NCBI RefSeq assembly: GCF_003314975.1
Contig: NZ_QNRF01000007.1
Location: 62,001-126,000, forward strand
Origin: Marinomonas aquiplantarum
GTDB taxonomy: Bacteria > Pseudomonadota > Gammaproteobacteria > Pseudomonadales > Marinomonadaceae
Direction of reading: 5' to 3'
DNA length: 64,000 bases
Shown here: positions 16,625 to 24,709 of the stretch, one piece after another
How positions within the stretch are numbered: position 1 is the stretch's first letter
How the letters are laid out: each line of letters begins with the position of its first letter
Program-made: the position numbers and the translations under genes
Notes under the pieces: generated by a model
What the model was told of the DNA's origin: nothing
Databases searched by the model: none
Seen by the model: the letters and a program-made list of their open reading frames with translations, nothing else

Positions 16625-17551
16625 ATGAGCTTATTAAAAATTGGTGTGATTGGTAGTGTTTTAGTGGCGCTATTAACAGGCTGTAATCCAACGAAGTCAA
16701 CGACGATGAAGATATCAAATGATTATTTGATAGACCCTCAAACAGAATGGGAGCCAGTACCAGAACAGGTTCCTGCAATGGAAGGTTACGTTGAGGTGGA
16801 TGGTGCCAAACTTTGGTATTGGGATACGGGCGGTGAAGGTGAAAGCATTGTGCTTCTTCATCCTGCTTCAAGTAGCGCGTTAATTTGGAAATACCAGCAG
16901 CCTTTTTTTGCAAACAAAGGTTATCGTGTGATTTCTTACTCACGTCGCGGTCATTTAAACACTGAGATAACGGATGATACTGTCAAGGTAAGTGGCATGA
17001 GTGATTTGTTAAGTGTGGTCGATCATTTGGGCGTGGAGCGTTTTCATTTGGTCGGTTTAGCCGCTGGAGCAGATATTGTGCCGGATGTGGCTGTTTCACA
17101 CCCAGAACGTTTATTGAGTATCACCATTGGCGTTACCATCGGCAAAATTGGTGATCCTAATTATCGTGCAACGGATGACACGCTTTTTCCTGAAGGCTAT
17201 AAGGCCATGCCTGTACTGTTAAAAGAGGTGAGTCCAAATTATCGAGAGTCAAATCCGCAGGGTATGAAAGAATGGTTGGCTATTGAACAGATCTCTCGTT
17301 TGAAACGAGTCGCTATTCCTTTAGAAAACACCCTGACTCCTGATCAGCTTGCTGCCGTGAAGGTACCTGTTTTGCTATTTACTGGCGATTCAGATATGTA
17401 TATGCCGCCATCCAGACTGCGTTCATATGCTAAGTACTGGACTGACCCTGAGGTCTACATATTTAGGGAAGCTGGGCACGCGCCTTATTGGGAGCAGCCA
17501 ATTGCTTTTAATGAATTATTGCTGAATTTTTTTCAACAACACGGAGAGTAA
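16625..17551 (+). CDS. Alpha/beta-hydrolase-fold lipoprotein, nucleophile replaced by Ala
   Basis: 308 residues. A signal peptide ends in the lipobox Leu-Leu-Thr-Gly-Cys with Cys20, so the protein should be lipid-anchored. The body is an alpha/beta hydrolase: oxyanion His79-Pro80, strand Phe-His-Leu-Val-Gly, then Gly144-Leu-Ala146-Ala-Gly148 where the nucleophile elbow Gly-x-Ser-x-Gly is expected. The acid (Asp255 in Gly-Asp-Ser-Asp) and His285 (Ala-Gly-His-Ala-Pro) remain. The codon at the nucleophile is GCC, plainly Ala. It may be a non-hydrolytic or binding protein, or use another mechanism. Single gene ahead of pssA, separated from it by a terminator. Confidence 0.85.
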   Translation: MSLLKIGVIGSVLVALLTGCNPTKSTTMKISNDYLIDPQTEWEPVPEQVPAMEGYVEVDGAKLWYWDTGGEGESIVLLHPASSSALIWKYQQPFFANKGYRVISYSRRGHLNTEITDDTVKVSGMSDLLSVVDHLGVERFHLVGLAAGADIVPDVAVSHPERLLSITIGVTIGKIGDPNYRATDDTLFPEGYKAMPVLLKEVSPNYRESNPQGMKEWLAIEQISRLKRVAIPLENTLTPDQLAAVKVPVLLFTGDSDMYMPPSRLRSYAKYWTDPEVYIFREAGHAPYWEQPIAFNELLLNFFQQHGE

Positions 17552-17573
17552 TTTAAGTCGCTAGTTTGGTAAG

Positions 17574-17604
17574 AGACGAATAAAGCCTCTTTGTTCGTCT
17601 TTTC
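17574..17604 (+). terminator. Intrinsic terminator after the hydrolase lipoprotein gene
   Basis: AGACGAATAAAG pairs with CTTTGTTCGTCT (12 bp with one T-G wobble, 3-base loop), followed by TTTTCTT. Confidence 0.85.
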
Positions 17605-17701
17605 TTCTGAAGCCTGTCTGTCTTTATGAAATTTTTAACGAAATTCAGAGGCAGATTTGTTACAGTTCACTGTTTTTTTATTAAGGTCGCATTTAAGTAT
17701 C

Positions 17702-19039
17702 ATGCCACAACCCTCTTTGTTTGTTTCTTTACCTGCTTTTTCTGTTCATCCAGACAATTTTAATATTCTTCATTCTGCTGTTGAGTATCGTGAGTATCTT
17801 TTAGAGGCTATCCGAACGGCGAAGTCGAGAATTTTCCTGGTGGCGCTGTATCTGGAAAATGATGAGGCTGGACGTGAGATTTTGACGGCTGCGTATGAAG
17901 CGAAACAGCGTAGTCCAGATTTAGATATTGTGATTTGTGTTGATTGGCATCGTGCACAACGAGGTTTAATTGGTGCCGAAGCATGCGAGGGCAACGCGGC
18001 GATGTATCAAGAGTTTGCTCAGAAATACAAAGAGCAAATCGCCATTTATGGGGTGCCGGTTCGTCATCGAGAAGTCTTTGGTGTGTTGCATTTAAAAGGC
18101 TTTATTATCGATGATACTGTGATCTACAGTGGTGCGAGTCTGAACAATGTCTATTTGCATCGTCATGACAAATATCGTTTTGATCGTTATCACGTTATTG
18201 AGAACCAAAAGCTGGCAGACAGCATGACCAGTTTTATTGAACAGATGATGATAGGGCACATAGTGGTAAAAGATTTTACCAAAGGTGAGTGGCCAACGAC
18301 GAAGAAGCTCAAGCCCCTAATTAAGCAATACCGAATGTCTTTGTCGGAAGCGTCTTATCCGCTAGAAAGTGAGTTGATTGATGATCAACATGTTGGCATT
18401 ACACCCTTGGTGGGAATCGGTAAAAAAGACAATCAATTGAATCAATGCATTGTTGAAATGATTGCTGAAGCAAAACATGAATTGTACCTTTGCACTCCTT
18501 ATTTCAATTTACCTAAGGTGGTTTTGAGAGAGGTGAAGCGAGCTATTAAGCGTGGGGTGAAAACGCATATCATTGTGGGTGATAAGGTCGCAAACGATTT
18601 TTATATTCCACCGGATCAGACGTTTAAAGCCATTGGTGGTTTACCTTACTTGTACGAAATTATTTTACGTAAATTTGCCCGCGCGAATCGAAAATATCTG
18701 GCTTCTGGTGATTTATCCATTTACTTATGGCGTCATGATAACAACAGTTTTCATCTTAAAGGTCTTTGGGTGGATCGAAATAAAGCCTTGTTGACGGGGA
18801 ATAATGTTAATCCGAGGGCCTGGGCGTTAGATTTAGAGAATGGCTTATTGGTTCAGGACAATCATCAGCTTCTTGAGGAGAAGTTTTTGGCTGAATTTGG
18901 CAACATATTTGATCATACGAAAACCGTTTCTAATTACCTGCAACTTGATACTCGTCGTGATTACCCATTGGCCATTCAAAAGTTATTGAAACGGGTGTTT
19001 CGAGTGAAAGCGGATCGCTTGTTAAAACGCATTTTGTAA
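17702..19039 (+). CDS. pssA: CDP-diacylglycerol-serine O-phosphatidyltransferase (phosphatidylserine synthase, PLD type)
   Basis: Makes phosphatidylserine from CDP-diacylglycerol and serine, the first committed step to phosphatidylethanolamine; peripheral at the inner membrane. 445 residues, near E. coli PssA (451). Two phospholipase-D HKD motifs are visible: His-Leu-Lys-Gly-Phe-Ile-Ile-Asp-Asp near 125 and His-Leu-Lys-Gly-Leu-Trp-Val-Asp near 345. Family-specific segments such as Asp-Trp-His-Arg-Ala-Gln-Arg-Gly and Thr-Gly-Asn-Asn-Val-Asn-Pro-Arg-Ala-Trp agree. The frame is open to a TTG at 17657, but the ATG at 17702 better fits the family N-terminus. The decarboxylase psd, the next step, is at 44443-45303. 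Confidence 0.95.
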   Translation: MPQPSLFVSLPAFSVHPDNFNILHSAVEYREYLLEAIRTAKSRIFLVALYLENDEAGREILTAAYEAKQRSPDLDIVICVDWHRAQRGLIGAEACEGNAAMYQEFAQKYKEQIAIYGVPVRHREVFGVLHLKGFIIDDTVIYSGASLNNVYLHRHDKYRFDRYHVIENQKLADSMTSFIEQMMIGHIVVKDFTKGEWPTTKKLKPLIKQYRMSLSEASYPLESELIDDQHVGITPLVGIGKKDNQLNQCIVEMIAEAKHELYLCTPYFNLPKVVLREVKRAIKRGVKTHIIVGDKVANDFYIPPDQTFKAIGGLPYLYEIILRKFARANRKYLASGDLSIYLWRHDNNSFHLKGLWVDRNKALLTGNNVNPRAWALDLENGLLVQDNHQLLEEKFLAEFGNIFDHTKTVSNYLQLDTRRDYPLAIQKLLKRVFRVKADRLLKRIL

Positions 19040-19062
19040 CTCTATTGTGGGTGCGTCATGAC

Positions 19063-19099
19063 ACATAAAAAAGCGAGCTGAGTGCTCGCTTTTTTATGT
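19063..19099. terminator. Bidirectional terminator between pssA and gbcA
   Basis: Perfect 16-bp stem ACATAAAAAAGCGAGC with its complement, 5-base loop, with A and T tracts inside the stem so that it works on both strands. The same 16 bases recur at 50488. Confidence 0.92.
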
Positions 19100-19130
19100 C
19101 TTACTTGCTATGGATTTTCTTTGGGGCGGT

Positions 19131-20405
19131 TTATGAATCCGCTAGATTCTTTTGCATTGTATGGGCATACCAGTTAAGAAAATTGATGACACCAAATTCA
19201 TAGGTTTCTGAGTAGGGGCCAGGTTGATAGCCAATGGAATTAATCCCTTGTTGGTTGCGTTCACCAAGCACCTTGTCTTGCTCGTTAGTCGCGTCCCACA
19301 CCTTTCTGAGATTATCAGGGTCGTAATCCACACCTTCTACTGCGTCTTTATGAACAAACCATTTGGTCGTGACCAGCGTTTCTTGTGCAGAGATTGGCAG
19401 CACTCTGAACACAATAAAGTGATCTGACTGCATATGGTTCCAAGAATTGGGTAAATGCAGGATACGCATGGAACCAAGTGAGCGGTTTTTGATTCGTCCT
19501 AATAGTTTGTCGGATGCGGTTGTGCCGTCAATGGTCATAACGTGTGTGCCTTTTTTAAGAGGCATTCGCACAATACGGTTTCGCTGTACTTCACCAAAAC
19601 TTTGGTGTTTATGTGGGATGCCTTCGGCGTCCCATTGAGCCGATTGTTCAGCATAGTGATCTAGAAAGTCTTGTGAGGCTCGTGGATCTTCAGTGTCATC
19701 CCATTCTAATAGGGTGTTTAACAACTCTGGGTGACTGGCAGAGCAGTGGTAACATTCGCGGTTATTTTCGAGTACCAATTTCCAGTTGGCTTTCTCATAC
19801 ATGGTGGATTCTACAGCAAGTTTGGTATTTTCTACATCGTAGGGTTCCATGTAGGTTTCCAGTGTCGCTAGGTAATCATCGAAGCCATCATCTGGTGCTT
19901 CTTCCGCTAAACAGATAAAAATAAAGCCGCCAGCGTTTTTACAATGGGCTGATTTTAAACCATGCTCTTGCAGCTGAAAGTCTTTGTTCATTTCGGTGCC
20001 AGCAAATAACAGGTTGCCTTTTAAGTCATAAGTCCATTGGTGATAAGGGCAGACTAGATTCGCGACCTTACCTCTGTGTTCGGTGCAAATGACGGAGCCA
20101 CGGTGACGACAAGTATTGTGAAAAGCGTTTACCTTGCCTTCGGCGTCGCGAACAATAAGTACCGGATTTTGACCTATTTCAACCGTAAAATAGTCCCCTT
20201 TTTTGGGAATTTCGCTGGTCATGCCAACAAATAACCATTCTTTTTGAAAAATTTCTTCCATGTCGATGCGAAACATATGTGGATCATTATAAAGCGGCGC
20301 CTCTAACGAATAGTGCGTTGGACGGGACTTTAGTAGATCGCTCATGGCGGTTTTAGCATCCGCTAAACTAGCGTGACGAATGTTGAGTAAATCTTGTTGA
20401 TTCAT
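19131..20405 (-). CDS. gbcA: Glycine betaine monooxygenase, Rieske oxygenase subunit
   Basis: Demethylates glycine betaine to dimethylglycine with formaldehyde release, using electrons from GbcB; cytoplasmic. 424 residues. The Rieske 2Fe-2S centre is Cys-Arg-His-Arg-Gly with Cys-Pro-Tyr-His-Gln-Trp (about residues 88-112), and the mononuclear iron site includes Glu-Cys-Tyr-His-Cys-Ser-Ala-Ser-His near 213-221. Similarity to Pseudomonas GbcA runs over the whole length as far as I can recall it, down to the Tyr-Glu-Phe-Gly-Val end. The frame opens seven codons earlier at a TTG (20426); the ATG at 20405 is preferred. Stachydrine demethylase is a close relative and the alternative, but gbcB and gbdR alongside favour betaine. 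Confidence 0.93.
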   Translation of the reverse strand: MNQQDLLNIRHASLADAKTAMSDLLKSRPTHYSLEAPLYNDPHMFRIDMEEIFQKEWLFVGMTSEIPKKGDYFTVEIGQNPVLIVRDAEGKVNAFHNTCRHRGSVICTEHRGKVANLVCPYHQWTYDLKGNLLFAGTEMNKDFQLQEHGLKSAHCKNAGGFIFICLAEEAPDDGFDDYLATLETYMEPYDVENTKLAVESTMYEKANWKLVLENNRECYHCSASHPELLNTLLEWDDTEDPRASQDFLDHYAEQSAQWDAEGIPHKHQSFGEVQRNRIVRMPLKKGTHVMTIDGTTASDKLLGRIKNRSLGSMRILHLPNSWNHMQSDHFIVFRVLPISAQETLVTTKWFVHKDAVEGVDYDPDNLRKVWDATNEQDKVLGERNQQGINSIGYQPGPYSETYEFGVINFLNWYAHTMQKNLADS

Positions 20406-20662
20406 CTTTCTGGACCTTACTGACAAAAAGATTGATGGAATTGGGTGGCATTAATGTCGCCATATTGTCTTAAATAGTGGATACGGAAATGCCCAATCAC
20501 GACACGGGGTGGTATTTAAATCGACGCTCAATAGTCGATGAATCATGCCCTTGGCTGCCCTGAGCAAGTTATTGTCGTTCACGGTTAAATTGACTTTGAG
20601 CATAGCCACCAAAATGGCTCGAAATGGTGATAACGACTTCTTTACTTTGAAGGACAGATGCG
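20406..20662. promoter_or_regulatory. Divergent gbcA/gbcB promoter region
   Basis: 257-base spacer between divergent genes that must work together. GbdR is expected to act here by analogy with Pseudomonas. I could not identify its operator with confidence from sequence alone. Confidence 0.45.
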
Positions 20663-21784
20663 ATGACAGATATGAACAATGCTCCAGCCGATTACTTTGC
20701 TCCCGTTAATACCCAAACTTGGGTGAATGGTCGTCATAATGTACGTTGTGTGAAGGTGATCCATGAAACCTGGGACGTTAAGACCTTCTGTTTTATGGCG
20801 CAACAACCTGTCATGTTTTTCTTCAAGCCTGGCCAATTTGTCACTTTAGAACTGGAAATCGACAATAAACAAGTGATGCGGTCTTACACCATCTCCAGTT
20901 CCCCATCCGTGCCTTACAGCTTTTCCATCACAATCAAACGGGTGCCAGGCGGTGAAGTGTCAAACTGGCTGCATGACAATATGAAGGTGGGGGTTGAGCT
21001 TGCAGTACATGGTCCTGTTGGACAATTTAACTGCATTGATTTTCCTGCTGAGAAAGTGCTTTTGTTATCTGGTGGTGTGGGCATTACACCGCTGATGTCC
21101 ATGGCGCGTTGGTGGTTTGATACCAATGCCGAAGTCGATATGACCTTCATTCACAGTGCGCGTTCGCCAAGAGATGTTATTTTTTCTCGTGAGTTGGATC
21201 ACATGGCAGCACGCTTGGATAATTTTGGTTTGTATCTGATTGTGGAGCGTATGGAAAACGGTTTGCCTTGGCAGGGGTATCGCGGTTACTTGGACGCGGC
21301 GAAATTGGACATGATTTCCCCTGATTTTATGGAGCGAGAAATTTTCTGTTGTGGTCCTGAGCCTTATATGCGAGCCGTGAAAAAACTTCTAAAGGAAAGA
21401 GGTTTTGATATGTCTCATTACCATGAAGAGTCATTTGGTTCGACTCCTGTGGATGTGGTGGAGGATGCCATTGAGTTAGCCGAAGTAGCGCAGGCCGAAG
21501 CGGATGCGGTCAGCCAAGCCGATCTGTTGAGAGTAGAGTTTGAAGGCAGTGGTAAGAGCATCCAAATATCAGCAGGCGAAACCTTACATAATGCGGCGGC
21601 TAAACTGGATTTAATGATTCCAAAAGCCTGTGGTATGGGTATATGCGGAACCTGTAAGGTGATGATAAAAGAGGGCGAAACCCAGATGGATCATAATGGT
21701 GGCATCACAGATGAAGATGTTGAAGCTGGCTATGTTTTATCTTGTTGTACTGTGCCGAAATCAGATGTGGTTATTGAGTACTAA
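20663..21784 (+). CDS. gbcB: Glycine betaine monooxygenase, reductase subunit
   Basis: Passes electrons from NAD(P)H through FAD and a 2Fe-2S cluster to GbcA. 373 residues: an FAD-binding ferredoxin-reductase domain (Arg-Ser-Tyr-Thr-Ile-Ser-Ser flavin motif near 74), an NAD domain (Leu-Leu-Ser-Gly-Gly-Val-Gly-Ile-Thr-Pro near 133; Phe-Cys-Cys-Gly-Pro-Glu-Pro near 230), a linker rich in Ala/Glu, and a C-terminal plant-type ferredoxin with Cys-Gly-Met-Gly-Ile-Cys-Gly-Thr-Cys and a later Cys in Leu-Ser-Cys-Cys. AAGGACAG-like site before the ATG. Divergent from gbcA as a two-component oxygenase pair. Confidence 0.93.
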   Translation: MTDMNNAPADYFAPVNTQTWVNGRHNVRCVKVIHETWDVKTFCFMAQQPVMFFFKPGQFVTLELEIDNKQVMRSYTISSSPSVPYSFSITIKRVPGGEVSNWLHDNMKVGVELAVHGPVGQFNCIDFPAEKVLLLSGGVGITPLMSMARWWFDTNAEVDMTFIHSARSPRDVIFSRELDHMAARLDNFGLYLIVERMENGLPWQGYRGYLDAAKLDMISPDFMEREIFCCGPEPYMRAVKKLLKERGFDMSHYHEESFGSTPVDVVEDAIELAEVAQAEADAVSQADLLRVEFEGSGKSIQISAGETLHNAAAKLDLMIPKACGMGICGTCKVMIKEGETQMDHNGGITDEDVEAGYVLSCCTVPKSDVVIEY

Positions 21785-21857
21785 AAAGCAGCTTTTAAAA
21801 AATTGAATCGAAAAGTGTTCATTTTTATTAAATAAGCGTTCAATAAAAGAGCAAACT

Positions 21858-21874
21858 TGGTCTATATTAGTGCA
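21858..21874 (+). promoter_or_regulatory. Possible NtrC-type enhancer site
   Basis: TGGTCTATATTAGTGCA fits the NtrC palindrome TGCACCA-N3-TGGTGCA at 10 of 14 positions (6 of 7 in the right half). It lies about 200 bases upstream of the predicted sigma-54 start. Confidence 0.35.
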
Positions 21875-22048
21875 ATGATGTCTTTCTTTGGGTTGGGCGA
21901 ACAACGGACCCTCCTCATTGAAACGCATTATCTGTAATGGGGAAGGGTCTATAAGCCGCTGGCGACTTCATTCCTTCCTTATAAATGACATAGTTTTAGC
22001 AATTGCTTTTGTGTTTCCTTAAAAAAATAAAAAGCACAACCACAAACA

Positions 22049-22064
22049 TGGTCTGTATTTTGCT
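22049..22064 (+). promoter_or_regulatory. Putative sigma-54 (-24/-12) promoter for gbdR
   Basis: TGGTCTGTATTTTGCT has TGG, G at position 7 and TTGCT, with GG and GC exactly 10 bases apart. The predicted start near 22075 leaves a 26-base leader. As I recall, gbdR in Pseudomonas aeruginosa is RpoN-dependent, which would fit. Confidence 0.55.
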
Positions 22065-22100
22065 GTGTAGTAGGGAAAGTGCATAGATGAGGGCATTAAT

Positions 22101-23219
22101 ATGGTAATGGCAACACGCTCTAGCGCAACCACCACGCTTGGCTCGAAAAAAACCACCAAAGTGGGTTTTTTGCTACTTGATCATTTTACAATGATTGCAT
22201 TAGCTTCTTCCATTGAGCCATTACGTATGGCGAACCAACTATCGGCAGATACGCTTTATAATTGGAGCCTTATCTCCGAGGATGGTCAACCTGTTACCGC
22301 CAGTGATGGTTTAAGTCTGTCACCGGACCTGTCTATTTATGACGCCGCCGATTTTGACTTAATTATAGTGGCGGGTGGTGTCGATATCACACGAGCTTAT
22401 ACCGCTAAGCAAGCTTCCTGGTTATCAAAGCAAGCCCGTAAAGGGGTTACTATAGGAGGCATATGCACTGGAGCCTATTTGCTAGCGTATGCTGGTTTGC
22501 TGGACGGCTATCAATGCAGCGTGCATTGGGAGTGTCTGACAGCACTGCAAGAAATCTTTCCTAAGGTGAAGTGCAATAATCGACTTTTCTCTTTGGACCG
22601 TGACCGAATTACTTCCTCTGGCGGTACGGCGGCTATGGATATGTTGTTAACTATGATTGGGAAGCAGCATGGACCGCGTTTATCCAGTGCCATTTCAGAT
22701 ATGTTTATTTGTGAGCGGATTCGCCATGAGTCGGACCAACAGCGTATGCCAATGCGCCAGTTTAATGCAGGTGGCGCAGGTGCGACCAAGTTGGTCGATG
22801 TGATTGAGTTGATGGAAAACAACTTAGAAGAGCCTATTGAATTGGACGAATTGGCGACGTTCGTCGACGTTTCTCGTCGCCAAATTGAGCGTATGTTTCA
22901 TCGTCACTTGGATTGCTCACCATCCAAATACTACTTAAAGCTTAGATTGGAGCGAGCTAGAAAATTGCTCAAGCAATCGAACATGTCCATTGTCGAAATC
23001 TCCATGGCGTGTGGCTTTATATCGACACCGCATTTTAGTCGCTGCTATCGTAAACACATTGGTGTATCACCACGAGATGAGCGTAAGCAAGCATGGAGTA
23101 ATCCTGTTCAAGGCGACTTTCAATTACCAAATAGTGGTGATGTGTTGAAAATGGCGCATGCTCAAGAAGCCTTAGATCATTCTCATGCTGAGCCAAGTTA
23201 TGGTTCTGTTGTTATGTAA
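22101..23219 (+). CDS. gbdR: Glycine betaine catabolism activator GbdR, AraC family with GATase1-like domain
   Basis: Transcription activator that in Pseudomonas senses glycine betaine or dimethylglycine and turns on gbcAB and downstream demethylation genes. 372 residues: N-terminal DJ-1/PfpI-like ligand domain (Val-Gly-Phe-Leu-Leu-Leu-Asp-His-Phe start; Gly-Gly-Ile-Cys-Thr-Gly-Ala near 119) and a C-terminal double-HTH AraC domain (about 230-330; Ser-Arg-Arg-Gln-Ile-Glu-Arg-Met-Phe, then Ser-Thr-Pro-His-Phe-Ser-Arg-Cys-Tyr). It follows gbcB on the same strand but has its own promoter region. The start could be the ATG at 22101 or 22107; the ribosome site is weak for both. Confidence 0.9.
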   Translation: MVMATRSSATTTLGSKKTTKVGFLLLDHFTMIALASSIEPLRMANQLSADTLYNWSLISEDGQPVTASDGLSLSPDLSIYDAADFDLIIVAGGVDITRAYTAKQASWLSKQARKGVTIGGICTGAYLLAYAGLLDGYQCSVHWECLTALQEIFPKVKCNNRLFSLDRDRITSSGGTAAMDMLLTMIGKQHGPRLSSAISDMFICERIRHESDQQRMPMRQFNAGGAGATKLVDVIELMENNLEEPIELDELATFVDVSRRQIERMFHRHLDCSPSKYYLKLRLERARKLLKQSNMSIVEISMACGFISTPHFSRCYRKHIGVSPRDERKQAWSNPVQGDFQLPNSGDVLKMAHAQEALDHSHAEPSYGSVVM

Positions 23220-23248
23220 GTTGAAGTTCGTCAAAGTAATGGATAATG

Positions 23249-23283
23249 AAAAGAGCGTCACGATTTTGTGATGCTCTTTTTTT
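23249..23283. terminator. Terminator between gbdR and the GT39 gene
   Basis: AAAAGAGCGTCAC pairs with GTGATGCTCTTTT (one G-T pair) around a short loop, followed by a T run. It lies between convergent genes. Confidence 0.85.
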
Positions 23284-23287
23284 ATGT

Positions 23288-24709
23288 TTAAGGTTGGCAA
23301 AACAGCAATGTTTCTGTGGTGGATTGGCCTCTTTCCTGGCATGACCAGTAGGGGTAATCTACGTAATCTTTGTGGGCTTGAACAATGAAGAAAGTGTTGT
23401 GCTGATTTGGCAGCCAAGAATGAATGTCTGCTGAGCGTTCTTTTGCTCGGCCAGCTGAATAAAATTGTCCTGAAAATGGGCGTTTATGAAGATAGAATAA
23501 ATCGCTTTGTTGCGCTTCCGGTTGTGCTTGCCATTGCGTGAGTAGGTCATTTTCTGACTTTACTCTGACCCACTGAAAATGAAGGGCACTCACTAAGCCA
23601 ATTAATAACAGTGGTGTGACGAATCCAATCTGATAAAGCCGGTAGGGTAGTGGTCGCTGTTGATGTAAACGAGTTAGTAACAATGCCATAGCTGGTAAGG
23701 CTGGCATGACATAGCTGGCAAGAATGTTACCGGAAAAGCTGAACAGTAGCATTGGTGCCAGCATCCATAGGAGCAGAAAGCTCGTCATACCATGTTCACT
23801 TTGTTCAACATCACGATGTTCTTTGAAGTGACGAAGCCATTGCCAAATAAGTAACGGGCTCCACGGAAGCATGGCGATAAAAGCGTAAAGCCAGATGGTG
23901 CCACGTGTTCTTTCGTGTGCAGAGCCATACAAATCTCCCTGCCAACCACTGACAATAAAGCGCTTAATGTGCTCGCCAATGATAAAATAGTTTAAAAAAC
24001 CGGGCGTTCGATGTTCAGCAATGAGATACCAAGGTAATGCAATGATGATGAATAGAACACTGCCATAACCCCAAGGTAGACGCTGCCAAAGTCGTTTCCA
24101 GCGGCCATTTGGTAGCAACCAAAGGGTAAGGCTGATGCCAACAAGTACGATGGCAAGTGGGCCTTTAGAGAGCATGCCAAGAGCTAACCCGACGAAAAAT
24201 AGGTAGCCCCAAATTTTGTATTTCCCATGCCAAGCTTGCCAAAAGCTGATCATACTAAGGCTGATTGAAAACGTCAGAGCGGTGTCTGTCATGACCGCGC
24301 CACTTAAAAGAATAAAGGAAACGGTTGAGGCTAAAACGGCAGCGGCACATAAACCTAGTGTTTTGCTGTGAAAAGCGTCACGAGCGAATTGATAAATTAA
24401 TAAGACAATGCCAATGCCGACTAGTAAGTGAGGTAGGCGAGCGGCGAACTCGCTTACCCCAAATATAGAAAATCCTAAACTGCTTAACCAGGTAAAAAGG
24501 GGCGGCTTTCCCCAAAATGGAATGTGGTAATCAAACATAGGAGTGACCCAGTTTCCTGTTTCGAACATGATTCGAGCCATTTCCCCATACCTTGCTTCGG
24601 TGGTATCCATTAATGGGTAAAGCGCTAAGGAAACGAAGCGCAGGCCAAGACAAAGGGCCAGAAGCCATACTAGGGTTTTATTAAGGAATGTATTTGGGGG
24701 ATTTGTCAT
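23288..24709 (-). CDS. Glycosyltransferase family 39 (ArnT/PMT-like) membrane protein
   Basis: Inner-membrane transferase that moves a sugar from a polyprenyl-phosphate carrier to an acceptor on the periplasmic side. 473 residues with roughly 10 or more hydrophobic segments. The first loop carries Asp35-x-x-Glu38 (Met-Asp-Thr-Thr-Glu-Ala-Arg-Tyr), the acidic motif of GT-C enzymes. The frame is open to 24982, but that extension runs through the upstream gene in another frame; the ATG at 24709 overlaps the GT2 stop as ATGA and is the real start. Donor made by the GT2 next door is the natural guess. The acceptor (lipid A, O-antigen, protein) is unknown. Confidence 0.9.
   Translation of the reverse strand: MTNPPNTFLNKTLVWLLALCLGLRFVSLALYPLMDTTEARYGEMARIMFETGNWVTPMFDYHIPFWGKPPLFTWLSSLGFSIFGVSEFAARLPHLLVGIGIVLLIYQFARDAFHSKTLGLCAAAVLASTVSFILLSGAVMTDTALTFSISLSMISFWQAWHGKYKIWGYLFFVGLALGMLSKGPLAIVLVGISLTLWLLPNGRWKRLWQRLPWGYGSVLFIIIALPWYLIAEHRTPGFLNYFIIGEHIKRFIVSGWQGDLYGSAHERTRGTIWLYAFIAMLPWSPLLIWQWLRHFKEHRDVEQSEHGMTSFLLLWMLAPMLLFSFSGNILASYVMPALPAMALLLTRLHQQRPLPYRLYQIGFVTPLLLIGLVSALHFQWVRVKSENDLLTQWQAQPEAQQSDLFYLHKRPFSGQFYSAGRAKERSADIHSWLPNQHNTFFIVQAHKDYVDYPYWSCQERGQSTTETLLFCQP

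Larger units (their letters stand above)
21785..22100. promoter_or_regulatory. gbdR upstream region
   Basis: 316 bases without a gene. It contains a possible NtrC site and a sigma-54-type promoter (separate entries). Otherwise it is AT-rich with no further clear structure. Confidence 0.6.
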
